Of a DNA stretch of 64,000 nucleotides, positions 1 through 8,907 are shown piece after piece. The first letter of the stretch is position 1, and every line of letters begins with the position of its first letter. Both the position numbers and the translations under genes were made by a program. Source of the DNA: Gemmatimonadota bacterium (GTDB lineage Bacteria; Gemmatimonadota; Gemmatimonadetes; Gemmatimonadales; Gemmatimonadaceae). The stretch is taken from positions 124,001 through 188,000 of the forward strand of contig JADKAQ010000002.1 in assembly GCA_016719105.1 (NCBI GenBank), given 5' to 3'. The notes beneath the pieces were generated by a model, which did not search any database, was not told the origin of the DNA, and saw nothing but the letters and a program-made list of their open reading frames with translations.

Positions 1-555
1 CCACGCGCGCGAGCGGCGGCCCCGGCCTTCGCGCGCCACCCCGCGCGTCCATACGTGCTGGCGACGCTGCATCGTCCCTCGAACGTCGACGATCCGGAAC
101 GGCTCGCCGGGATCCTGCAGGCCTTCGAGCGCCTCTCGCACGACCTCGACGTCATCCTCCCCATTCACCCACGCACCCGCTCACGCCTCGCGACGTTTGG
201 GCTCGACGCCCTGCTCGCGCGCCTCACGGTGATGGCGCCGCTCAGCTACCTGGAGATGGTGGCGGCGACCGACGCCGCTTCGGTCGTTGTGACCGATTCC
301 GGCGGACTGCAGGAGGAAACGACGGTGCTGGGCGTCCCGTGCGTCACGCTGCGGGCGCAGACCGAACGACCGGTGACGGTCACCGAGGGGACCAATCGCC
401 TGGTGCCGTGGCCGCCGACCAGCGACGGGGTCGTGGCGTCGGTGAGGGAGGCGTTGGCGCGCGGGCGACGTGGCGTGGGTGAGGCAGCCCCGGAGGGGTG
501 GGATGGGGCGGCGAGCCAGCGCATCGTGCGGGCGCTGGAAGAGGCGATGCCGTGA
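1..555 (+). CDS. wecB: UDP-N-acetylglucosamine 2-epimerase, C-terminal part (5' end outside window)
   Basis: The reading frame is open from base 1, so the gene begins upstream and only about 184 residues are visible. The motif TLHRPSNVD matches the TLHRxEN segment that carries a catalytic histidine in WecB/MnaA epimerases. Further on, VTDSGGLQEE and GVPCVTLRAQTERP are the UDP-binding signature of the second Rossmann half. Family members interconvert UDP-GlcNAc and UDP-ManNAc in the cytosol, supplying ManNAc or ManNAcA for surface glycans. It precedes a membrane glycosyltransferase by 72 bases, consistent with a shared polysaccharide operon. About half of the usual 370 to 380 residues are missing because of the window edge. 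Family assignment is secure; substrate specificity is inferred. Confidence 0.9.
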   Translation, partial: PRARAAAPAFARHPARPYVLATLHRPSNVDDPERLAGILQAFERLSHDLDVILPIHPRTRSRLATFGLDALLARLTVMAPLSYLEMVAATDAASVVVTDSGGLQEETTVLGVPCVTLRAQTERPVTVTEGTNRLVPWPPTSDGVVASVREALARGRRGVGEAAPEGWDGAASQRIVRALEEAMP

Positions 556-627
556 GCGGGAGGTCGGTCGTGACGGCGGGGGGGAGATCGCCGCAGCCCG
601 GGACGCGCTGACGCGCGACGGAGGGCG

Positions 628-1761
628 ATGAGTCCGACTGTCTTGTTGGGGGGCGTGGTCGCGGTGGTGTGCGGCCTGGCCACCGTGGCCGTGTGGGGGG
701 GGTATCCCGCCCTCATCCGGTGGCTGGGGCGTTCCCGCCGGCGGTCGCCGGGGGTGTTGCCTGCCTGGTCGACCCTCCCCTCCGTGAGCGTGATCCTGGC
801 GACGCGCGAGCCGGCGCCGGCGGTGGCGGAACGCGTGCGCAACCTCCTCGACACGGCGCACCCGGCCGACCAGCTGCAAGTGGTGGTCGCCATCGACGGC
901 GCTTCCGACCCGGGCGACTACGGGGACGGCGCGTTAGGCGATCCGCGCGTCCGGGTGGTCGTGGGCGATCCCCCTGGCGGCAAGTGGGCCAACCTGAACG
1001 CCGGGGTTCGGGCGGCGAGCGGGACGATCCTGGTCTTTGCCGACACGGCGCAGCGCTTCACCCCGGCCACGATCCCGGCGCTGGTCGCGCCGCTGGCGCG
1101 ACCCGAGGTCGGCGCGGTGACGGGATGGCTGGAGCTGCCGCCGGGGGTGCCGGCGGTGGTGCGCTGGTACTGGCAGATGGAGCGGGGGCTGCGGCGTGAC
1201 GAAGCCACGCTGCATTCCTCGATTGGGGTGACGGGGGCGGTGTGGGCGATGCGCCGTGCGCTGTGGGCCCCGCTGCCGCCTCAGGTGATCCTCGACGACC
1301 TGTACACGCCGATGCGCCTGGTGCTGGACGGACACCGCATCGCGGTGAGTGCCGAGGCGGTGGCGCACGAGCAGCGCGCGCCGGCCCGGGCGGCGGAGTT
1401 CCAGCGCAAGGTGCGGACGCTGACCGGGGTCTTCCAGGTGTGTGCGTTCCTCCCGGGAGTGTTGCAGCTGCGCCGCAACCCGGTGTGGGCGCAGTTCGTC
1501 GCGCACAAGTTGTTGCGCCTCACGACGCCCTGGCTGGTGCTCGCGGGCGGCGCGGGGGCGGCGCTCGCCGTGGCGGGCGTGGTATGGGCCTGGCAGGGGG
1601 CCGCCGGCCTGGCGGGAGGGGCCCTGCTCCTGGCCGGCATGACGCTGCTGCGACCCGTGCGGGCGATCGCCATCCAGCTGGTCGATGCGCTCCACCTGCA
1701 GTTCGCCGCGCTGCGCGCGGCGCATAACGCGGCGCGCGGCCGCTGGGACGTGTGGCGCTGA
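628..1761 (+). CDS. Membrane-anchored family 2 glycosyltransferase
   Basis: This 377-residue protein has one N-terminal membrane segment (about residues 5-28), a GT-A fold catalytic core and two C-terminal membrane segments (about 300-345). Visible GT2 elements are SVILATREP near residue 53, VVAIDGASD near 87, the acidic FADTAQ near 138, and ILDDLYTPMRL near 221 followed by the basic QRKVRT, the counterpart of the Q/RxxRW acceptor motif of processive synthases. This layout resembles single-polypeptide inner-membrane transferases of the hyaluronan/cellulose synthase type, although the C-terminal membrane part is short. An ACGGAGGG ribosome-binding site lies just 5' of the ATG. It follows the ManNAc epimerase on the same strand. 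Donor and acceptor cannot be read from the sequence. Confidence 0.85.
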   Translation: MSPTVLLGGVVAVVCGLATVAVWGGYPALIRWLGRSRRRSPGVLPAWSTLPSVSVILATREPAPAVAERVRNLLDTAHPADQLQVVVAIDGASDPGDYGDGALGDPRVRVVVGDPPGGKWANLNAGVRAASGTILVFADTAQRFTPATIPALVAPLARPEVGAVTGWLELPPGVPAVVRWYWQMERGLRRDEATLHSSIGVTGAVWAMRRALWAPLPPQVILDDLYTPMRLVLDGHRIAVSAEAVAHEQRAPARAAEFQRKVRTLTGVFQVCAFLPGVLQLRRNPVWAQFVAHKLLRLTTPWLVLAGGAGAALAVAGVVWAWQGAAGLAGGALLLAGMTLLRPVRAIAIQLVDALHLQFAALRAAHNAARGRWDVWR

Positions 1762-1820
1762 CGATTCTGCGCGCTACGTCACACTGGATCACAACAATCG
1801 TGTGAAGGTCGTCGCACCGC

Positions 1821-1852
1821 GCCCCTCGCCGGGGCCGCGGTGTCATTTGTGT
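1821..1852 (+). terminator. Candidate terminator after the GT2 gene
   Basis: A short GC hairpin (GCCCC, loop TCGCC, GGGGC at 1821-1835) is followed by a relatively T-rich stretch, in the gap between the GT2 stop and the riboswitch. The tract is imperfect, so this is only a candidate. Confidence 0.3.
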
Positions 1853-2059
1853 GATGCACGCTACCATCGCCCCGTGATGCCACGCGACGCAAATGTGTGT
1901 GGTGCGCCCTCTCGTGAGCGCTTGCTAAGTGACACTTTACCAATGAGTTAGCTCGTTACGCTTGAGCGGGCGACTCGTCTTACCACCGAGGGCTGATCCC
2001 CCAGCGACGGATCGGAATCCCTCGGGTCGCCCGGCATCCCCACTTCTGGAAACGCCGGT

Positions 2060-2152
2060 CGCGAGAAGGGCAAACCCGTGGAAACACGGGGACGCAAAGC
2101 CGAAGAGCTAAAGCGATACAACATCGCCATGCTGGCTGGGCTACCGAACGCT
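2060..2152 (+). promoter_or_regulatory. Cyclic-di-GMP-I (GEMM) riboswitch
   Basis: The 411-base leader before the first Ig-repeat lipoprotein contains the conserved core of the GEMM-I class in the right order. GGCAAACC (from 2069) is followed by a stem capped with a GAAA tetraloop (CGTG-GAAA-CACG), then GGGACGCAAAGCC (2089-2101), CTAAA (2108-2112) and finally GCTGGCTGGGCTACCG (2131-2146), which matches the second stem and tetraloop-receptor side. These are the most diagnostic positions of the known c-di-GMP aptamer. The outer closing stem P1 is not obvious to me. The aptamer ends about ten bases before the GGAGG ribosome-binding site (2162-2166) of the gene at 2173. That spacing suggests translational control, but no clear terminator or anti-SD helix could be proved by eye. 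The rest of 1762-2059 shows no gene. Confidence 0.88.
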
Positions 2153-2172
2153 GAACTTTCTGGAGGCCGGGA

Positions 2173-5100
2173 ATGTCCGCAGTATCGATCCGCCGGCAGG
2201 CGACACAGTTCGCCGCTGCGCTGGGTACGCTCGTAACCTTCGCCTGCTCGTCGGGCGATTCGCCATCAGCTCCGGGCAGCACGACGCCCCCGCCAGCTGC
2301 TCCCGTCGCCGCCACCCTCGAGGTCCAGACCAACGGCGACTCCATCTTGTTAGGCACCACGCGTGCCTTCGCCGCCCGCGTCCTCGACCAGTCGGGCAAC
2401 GTCGTCTCCCTCCCCGTCACCTGGCGCAGCCTCACGCCCACCCTGCTCGAGATCGACGCCAACGGCGTCGTCACGGCCATCGCCCCGGGGAGCGCCTCGG
2501 TGCTGGCGACGTCGGGCGCCGCGAGCGACACCGGCTTCGTCGTGGTCCGCGCGCAGGAAACGCCGCTCGTCATCAACCCCGACCTCATCCAGATCGTCGA
2601 GGGCGATGAACTGCAGCTGCAAGCACAGATCGCCAAGTCGTTAGGTGCCGGCCAGGAAGCGTCGGACGTCGAGTGGATGTCGACCGATCGCGAGGTCGCG
2701 ACGATCGACTCCGTCGGTCGCCTCGTCGGCCTGGCCGAGGGCGAGGTCACCCTGGTCGCTCGCTACGGCGCCTACACCGCCGTCGCCAACGCCGTCGTCG
2801 TCCCGACGACCGTTGCCTCCATCTCCCTGTCGCCGTCGTCGGCCACCCTCAACGTCGGCATCAAGGAAACGATCAAGGCCACCGTCAAGGACGCCGCCGG
2901 CCGCATCCTGACCCGCACCATCACCTGGACCAGCTCCGCCCCGGCCATCGCCAGCGTCGCCAGCAACGGCCAGGTCACCGCCAACAAGGTCGGCTACGCC
3001 TACATCACCGCAGCGACCGGCGGCAAGTCGTCGTCGGCCACCATCACCGTTCGCTCGAGCCCCGCGCAGACCGTCGCGGTCACCCTCCCCGCCAGCTCGA
3101 TCGCCGTGGGCGGCACGCAGGTCGCCAAGGTCATCGCCCTCGACGCCGGCGGAGCGCCGGTCGTCGGCGGCCGCGTCTCCTGGCAGTCGAACAACCCGTC
3201 GGTCGCCACCGTGGATTCCACGGGGAAGATCGTCGCCCGCACCGCCGGCAAGGCGCGTATCTCCGCGATCGTCGACGCCATCGTCGGCTACGCGGACCAG
3301 ACCGTGATCGTCCCGGTGGCCACGAGCATCGACATCGTGCCCGACTCTGCCTCGGTCCCGCTGAACGCCACCGCGAAGCTGACCGCGACGGTCAAGGACC
3401 AGCTCGGCGTCGCCCTCAAGACGCAGCCTTCCATTACGTGGAGCAGCGTCCAGCCCGCCCTCGCCTCGGTGAGTGCGGCCGGCGTCGTCACGGGCCTCGC
3501 GGTCGGAACGGCCACCGTCAAGGCAACCGCGGGGTCGCTCGTCGCCTCCGCCCCAATCAAGGTCACGCAGGTCCCTGTCGCCTCGGTCACCGTGACGCCG
3601 GCGCCCGCCACCGTGGCCGTCGACGACACGCTCGCCCTCGCGGCCAAGGCGTATGACGCCAGCGGCAATGTCCTGACGGGGAGCACCTTCAGCTATACGA
3701 CTTCCGATCCGACCGTCGCCGATGTCTCGCCCAAGGGCGCCGTCATCGGCTTGAAGGCGGGGACCGTCAATGTCACCGTCACCTCGGGCGGCAAGTCCAA
3801 GGTCGACGTGGTGACCGTCTCCGCACCGTTCGTCGCCAACGTGGCCGTCACCCTCGCCAACACCGCGCTCAACCCGGGCCAGACGACGGCCGGCAGCGTC
3901 ACGGTGACGTCGTCGAAGGGGGCCATCATCACCGGTCTCCCGGTGAGCTGGCGCAGCAGCAACGCGGCCGTTGCCTCCGTCTCGTCGGCCGGTGTCGTGA
4001 CGGCCATCGGGGCCGGCTCGGCGGCGATCATCGCCACGGTGGGAGGCACCGACGGTGTCGCCACCGTCGTGGTCGCACAGCCCACCGCGCTCCCGGTTGC
4101 CAAGATCACCCTGACGGCCAACAGCAGCACCATCAACGTGGGGCAGGGGACGCAGGTCGTCGCCACCCTGTTCGATTCGTTAGGTAACGTGCTCGCCGGT
4201 CGCACGGTGACCTGGGCCAGCTCCAACGCGAGCGTCGCCAAGTCGTCCGCCACCGGCTACGTCACCGGCGTCGCTGCCGGGACGGCCAGCCTCTCGGCCA
4301 CCAGCGGCACGGTGACCGCGACCATCAGCATCACCGTCGTGAAGTCGGTCACCGCGACCGGCCCCAAGACGGTCCTCGTCGCACTCTCCAACAGCGCCCT
4401 GCCGGTGGGTGGTAGCGCCACCGCGACGGCCACGGTGATCGACTCGGTCGGGAACACGCTGTCGGGTCTCACGGTCACCTGGATGTCGTCGAACAACGCC
4501 GTGGCGTCGGTCGACGGCTCGGGCCACGTGACCGCCCTCCTGGGTGGCTCGGCGAACATCTCCGCCACCGTCGTCGGCATCACGGGGTCGGCCCCGCTGT
4601 CGGTGACCGCGTCGACCGTGAGCGTGGCCAGTGTTTCGGTCTCGCTCAATCTCTCGACGCTTACCGTTGGCCAGCTCGGGCAGGCCACGGCCGTGGCGCG
4701 CGATGCCAACGGCGCCGTCGTCTCCGGTCACCCCGTGACCTGGAGCATCTCGTCAGGTGCAGCGGTCGCGAGCGTGAACTCGACCGGCCTGGTGAGCGCC
4801 CTGTCGGCCGGCTCGGCACAGATCATGGCGACCGTCGGTGGCGTGAGCAACGTCGCGTCGCTCACCGTCAATGCGGCCCCCACGACGCCTCCGCCCAGCG
4901 GGACGACGGCGGTGCCGCTGATGGTGACCCGTCTCGTGACCGGCACCGGCTCGGTGCTCGTCTCCAACGGCATCCCGCTCCAGCCCGGCATGCTCTTCTC
5001 GACCGGCCTGGGCAACGTCCTGCTGCGCATCAACAACGTCGAGGTCCCCATCGCGGTCTCCGCGACGGCCGGTTCGCACAAGGACGGATCGCTGCGCTCC

Positions 5101-6231
5101 GTGGTCGTGCAGTTCCTCTACAACGTGCCATCGACCGGCGTAGCGGCCACGTTGCACCTGGGTGCGGCGCGCTCGCAGAACATGGCGGCCGTCGCGATTC
5201 CGTCGGCTCCGGTGGCCGCGGCGCTCCCGACCGATCCGAACTACCTGATCGCCACGGAGCTCGTCGGGCCGACCGTGACGCAGGCCGCCAGCAAGGCGTT
5301 GAGCGGCTCGTGGAACAAGTACGAGAACGACTTCATCACGTACGCGGACAAGCACTGGGCGCTCTACGGCTCCGACTGGGCCAACACCAACTACTACGAC
5401 CGCGCGCAGATCTACTACGCCTGGTGGGTGCGCACAGGGAACCCGGAGTACTGGCGCCGCGGCACGCTGACGGCCGTCGACTACCGCACCAAGTACCTCG
5501 AGCCCAACAACTACAACGTGACGCACCACTGGTCGCAGCTCGAGGGGCTCACCGATCACTACTGGCTCACCGGCGACGCCATGTCGCAGAAGGCCGTGGG
5601 CAAGACCGCCGACGTGCTGGCCTCGTACTACCGCAAGGGAGTCCTGGACGACACGAACCACATCGACATGGAGAGCCGCATCCAGGCGCGCTCGCTGCAG
5701 TCGATGCTCCTGGCCTGGGAAATCCAGGCGCCCGGTGGGCCCAACTACGGCCCGACCACGTGGGCGACGCACCTCCCCCTGATGCTTGGCCAGATCCTCA
5801 AGGCCCAGAACACCAAGGGCGCGTACATGTGGGGCGGGTACTGCCGCACGAGCATCAACTACATGAACGGGCTCCTGAACGACGCGATGATCCGCTACTC
5901 GACGCGCTTCCAGGCCGATAGCCGCATCCTTCCGTCGATCAAGGCCAACGCGGATTGGCTGTGGGCCAACCAGTGGCGCACGGACCAGAGCTTCAACTAC
6001 CAGTCAGCGTACTGCGCACGGAATGGTTCGAGCACGTCGGCTTCGCACGACCTGAACAACCTGTTCGCCACGACCTTCAGCTGGTTGTACAAGCAGACCG
6101 GGCAGACCACCTACCGGCAGGCGGCCGACCTGATGTTCGACAGCGGCGTCAAGAAGGCGTACCTCAGCGGCGTCAAGCAGTTCAACGAGGAATACACCGC
6201 GTCGTACAAGTACCTCAGCTACCGGCAGTAG
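2173..6231 (+). CDS. Giant secreted lipoprotein: ten Big_2 Ig-like repeats plus alpha/alpha-toroid-like enzyme domain
   Basis: This is a 1352-residue protein. An N-terminal export signal ends in VTFAC (Cys25), a probable lipobox although Phe at -2 is unusual. Ten tandem Big_2-type repeats of about 86 residues follow (about 45-908), each with the pattern V-T/S-W-x-S-S...A-S-V...G-x-V-T...G-x-A-x-I. The last 440 residues form a globular domain. It opens with a beta-rich part containing HKDGSLRSVVVQF, reminiscent of the DGSxRW strand of YetA/exo-rhamnogalacturonan-lyase-like proteins. A helical part rich in conserved Trp/Tyr/His follows (NYYDRAQIYYAWWVRTGN, MESRIQARSL, WGGYCRTSINYMNG). A polysaccharide lyase or hydrolase role is inferred from this resemblance and the locus, not shown. 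The Ig stalk would project the domain from the outer membrane. Expression is predicted to respond to c-di-GMP. GGAGG lies 6 bases before the ATG. Confidence 0.88.
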   Translation: MSAVSIRRQATQFAAALGTLVTFACSSGDSPSAPGSTTPPPAAPVAATLEVQTNGDSILLGTTRAFAARVLDQSGNVVSLPVTWRSLTPTLLEIDANGVVTAIAPGSASVLATSGAASDTGFVVVRAQETPLVINPDLIQIVEGDELQLQAQIAKSLGAGQEASDVEWMSTDREVATIDSVGRLVGLAEGEVTLVARYGAYTAVANAVVVPTTVASISLSPSSATLNVGIKETIKATVKDAAGRILTRTITWTSSAPAIASVASNGQVTANKVGYAYITAATGGKSSSATITVRSSPAQTVAVTLPASSIAVGGTQVAKVIALDAGGAPVVGGRVSWQSNNPSVATVDSTGKIVARTAGKARISAIVDAIVGYADQTVIVPVATSIDIVPDSASVPLNATAKLTATVKDQLGVALKTQPSITWSSVQPALASVSAAGVVTGLAVGTATVKATAGSLVASAPIKVTQVPVASVTVTPAPATVAVDDTLALAAKAYDASGNVLTGSTFSYTTSDPTVADVSPKGAVIGLKAGTVNVTVTSGGKSKVDVVTVSAPFVANVAVTLANTALNPGQTTAGSVTVTSSKGAIITGLPVSWRSSNAAVASVSSAGVVTAIGAGSAAIIATVGGTDGVATVVVAQPTALPVAKITLTANSSTINVGQGTQVVATLFDSLGNVLAGRTVTWASSNASVAKSSATGYVTGVAAGTASLSATSGTVTATISITVVKSVTATGPKTVLVALSNSALPVGGSATATATVIDSVGNTLSGLTVTWMSSNNAVASVDGSGHVTALLGGSANISATVVGITGSAPLSVTASTVSVASVSVSLNLSTLTVGQLGQATAVARDANGAVVSGHPVTWSISSGAAVASVNSTGLVSALSAGSAQIMATVGGVSNVASLTVNAAPTTPPPSGTTAVPLMVTRLVTGTGSVLVSNGIPLQPGMLFSTGLGNVLLRINNVEVPIAVSATAGSHKDGSLRSVVVQFLYNVPSTGVAATLHLGAARSQNMAAVAIPSAPVAAALPTDPNYLIATELVGPTVTQAASKALSGSWNKYENDFITYADKHWALYGSDWANTNYYDRAQIYYAWWVRTGNPEYWRRGTLTAVDYRTKYLEPNNYNVTHHWSQLEGLTDHYWLTGDAMSQKAVGKTADVLASYYRKGVLDDTNHIDMESRIQARSLQSMLLAWEIQAPGGPNYGPTTWATHLPLMLGQILKAQNTKGAYMWGGYCRTSINYMNGLLNDAMIRYSTRFQADSRILPSIKANADWLWANQWRTDQSFNYQSAYCARNGSSTSASHDLNNLFATTFSWLYKQTGQTTYRQAADLMFDSGVKKAYLSGVKQFNEEYTASYKYLSYRQ
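2305..4897 (+). repeat. Ten tandem Big_2 (bacterial Ig-like) coding repeats
   Basis: Ten degenerate units of about 255-265 bases encode consecutive Ig-like domains in the lipoprotein at 2173. Units are diverged in nucleotide sequence, so this is an old domain array rather than a recent DNA duplication. Confidence 0.85.
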
Positions 6232-6255
6232 GCACAGCGAATCGCTGCACTCAAG

Positions 6256-6295
6256 GCCTGCGCTCCACCACGGGGCGCAGGCTTTGTGCTTTTTG
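6256..6295 (+). terminator. Rho-independent terminator
   Basis: An 11-bp GC-rich stem (GCCTGCGCTCC paired with GGGGCGCAGGC, one G-U pair, loop ACCAC) is followed by TTTGTGCTTTTT. It lies 25 bases after the stop of the giant lipoprotein gene. It should separate that transcript from the paralog downstream. Confidence 0.8.
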
Positions 6296-6475
6296 TGTGA
6301 TGTCAGGGGGGCTTCAGGCGTCGGTGTCGTCGATGGAAGTGCCGCACGGCACAGCGCGCTCGCGCCTGAGCTCGCACTCTGCTCTCGCTCCCGCGCAGGC
6401 ATTGCGTGCGGGGCTCATCAACGGGATCTTGTCTTGCCTGCAGCGGCCGTCCTGCAGGACCCTGTCACGAGTCGA

Positions 6476-8746
6476 ATGCGCGCTATCCTGCGGTCCGCCG
6501 TTCAGCTGTTGTGCTCGCTCTCGCTCGGCGCGGCCGTTGGCTGCGGCGGTGACGGCGAGCCCCCGCTGCTCTCCACGGGACCGACCAACGACCCCGTGGC
6601 GGTCACGATCGCACTTCCGGCCAAGCAACTTCCCATCGGGGCGGAGGTTCAGGCGACGGCAACGGTGTACGACGCCGGGCATCCCGTCGCTGTCCACGGG
6701 CTCACCTGGAGCTCCACCGAGACGACGGTGGCCCTGGTTTCCGACTCGGGGATGGTCAAAGCCGTTGGCCCCGGCTCGGCGATGATCCGTGCAACGATCA
6801 AGAACGTCTCGGGAGGCGACTCGGTCGTCGTCCTCGCCCCCCCGCCGCCCCCACCGCCCGTCGTCGCTTCGGTGGCAATCTCGCTGAGCGATTCCTCGCT
6901 GACGGTCGGCGAGTCGGCCGAGGGTCGCGCGATCGCGAAGGACTCATCCGGTGCAGTGGTCGATGGGCAGGTGGTGGTCTGGGCCATCGATAGTGGCGCG
7001 ACCATCGCCAGCGTCTCGAGCACCGGCGTGGTCCGCGCGCTCGCGGCGGGGACCGCGTCGTGCGCGGCGCCGTCGGTGCAGTGAGTTCGACCGTCACGAT
7101 CACCATCGCCGCCGCCCCGCCCCCGCCGCCGCCGCAGCGTCGTCGCCAGCCTCGCCATCGCGATCGGTCTCACGACGCTGCAGGTCGGTCAGGCGACGCA
7201 GGCGGTGGCCGTTGCCAAGGACTCGGCGGGGGCTGTCATCACGGGGGAGGTCATCACCTGGAGCGTCGACAGCGGCGCGACGGTGGTGAGCATCTCGACG
7301 TCAGGGGTGGTGAACGCACTCGCCGCGGGAAGCGCTCGGATCAAGGCGACCGCAGGGACGGTGAGCGCCCTGGCCGCCATCACGGTCGTCGTTCCGCCCC
7401 CCCCACCCCCGGTCAGCGCCACGTCGGTGCCGTTGATGGTCTCGCGCCTGACGGCGGGGGCCGGTTCGGTGCTCGTCAGCAACGCGGTGCCGCTGATGCC
7501 CGGGATGCTGACCGTCTCAGGGTTGGTCAACGTGCTGGTGAAGATCAACGATGTGGAGGTGCCGATCTCGGTGACCCCCACCGCCGGCGCGCACAAGGAT
7601 GGCTCGTTGCGCTCGATCGTCGTGCAGTTCCAGTACGACGTGCCGCCCACGGGGATCGCGGCGACGCTGCAATTGGGGACGGTGCGCTCACAGCACATGT
7701 CGGCGCAGCCCATTCCGTCGATGCCCGACGCCGTCGCGCTTCCGACCGATCCGACCTACCTCATCGCCACCGAACTCGTCGGCCCCACGATTTCGCAGGC
7801 GACGAGCAAGGCGATGGGCGCGTCGTGGCTCAAGTACGAAAACGACTTCGTCACCTTCGCCGACAAGCACTGGACCACGTACGGCTTCGACTGGGCATCG
7901 ACCAACTACTACGACCGGGTGCAGATCTACTACGCCTGGTGGGTACGCACGGGAAATCCCGAGTTCTGGCGTCGGGCGACGCTGATCGCCGTCAACTATC
8001 GCCAGAAGTACCTGGAACCCAACAACTACGCTTCGTCGCACCACTGGTCGCAGCTGGAAGGGCTGGCCGATCACTACTGGCTCACGGGTGATCCCGCCTC
8101 GCAGCGAGCGGTGGGGCGCACCGCCGACGTGCTGGCCTCCTACTACCGAAAGGGGGTTCTGGCGGACACAAATCACATCGACATGGAGAGTCGAATCCAG
8201 GCGCGATCGCTGCAGGCGATGCTGCTTGCCTGGGAGATTCAGGCTCCCGGGGGTGGGACCTACACGCCGTCCACGTGGGCCACGCACCTGCCGCTGATGC
8301 TCGGCCAGATCCTGCGGGCGCAGAACTCCACGCGCGCCTTCAAGTGGGGCGGCTACTGCCGCACGAGCATCAACTACATGAACGGGCTCCTCAACGACGT
8401 GATGATCCGCTATCACGAGCGATTCGCGGCCGACCCGCGAATTCTCCCGTCGATCCAGGCCAACGCCGACTGGCTGTGGACCAACCAGTGGCGGCAGGAC
8501 CAGAGCTTCAACTATCAGTCGGCCTTCTGCGCGCGGAACAACTCCGGCCCTGGTCAGTCGGTCGACTTGAACGGGCTGTACGTGACCACCTATTCCTGGC
8601 TGTACAAGCAGACCGGGCAGTCGTCCTATCTGCAGGCGGCCGACGCGATCTTCGCCTCAGGGGTCAATCGCTCGTACCTGACGGGCGACAAGCAGTTCAA
8701 CCAGGAATACACCGCCTCGTACAAGTACCTGTTCTACCGGCGATAG
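6476..8746 (+). CDS. Secreted lipoprotein paralog: three Big_2 repeats plus the same C-terminal domain (two compensating frameshifts)
   Basis: The start is ATG 6476 because it gives a classical lipoprotein signal ending in LGAAVGC. An in-frame TTG at 6284 lies inside the upstream terminator tail and is rejected. Three Big_2 repeats are separated by polyproline linkers (PPPPPPP). The 440-residue C-terminal domain starts near nominal residue 317 and closely matches the protein encoded at 2173 (YENDF, ADKHW, NYYDRVQIYYAWWVRTGN, KQFNQEYTASYKYL). Between about 7050 and 7140 the frame slips by one base and slips back. The text after GTA continues as VRGAVGAVSSTVTITI in the next frame and returns as VVASLAIAIGL. 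Both sites are in G/C runs, so sequencing error is likely. If real, the product would be a truncated Ig protein. No c-di-GMP aptamer was found in its 240-base leader. Confidence 0.8.
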
Positions 8747-8907
8747 GCGGTAGTACTAAGGGCGACGGGGGGAGACGCTCCCCGGAAGGGACCACGGGGG
8801 GTCGGGCGGAGCGATCGGGCGAGGGTCGAGGGGATCGGCGGCGGTGCGGTGTAGAATATGCACCGCTGAGGAGCGACCGCCCTCTCACCCCCGTGTTCAC
8901 GTTCCCG

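Noticed and set aside
1779..1805. TCACAC…GTGTGA inverted repeat as a CRP-type operator
   Set aside because: Half-site order and 15-base spacing do not fit the CRP consensus; probably incidental or part of the 3' end of the GT2 transcript.
6284..6475. TTG start at 6284 for the second lipoprotein
   Set aside because: It lies in the terminator tail of the previous gene, and ATG 6476 yields a proper lipoprotein signal.
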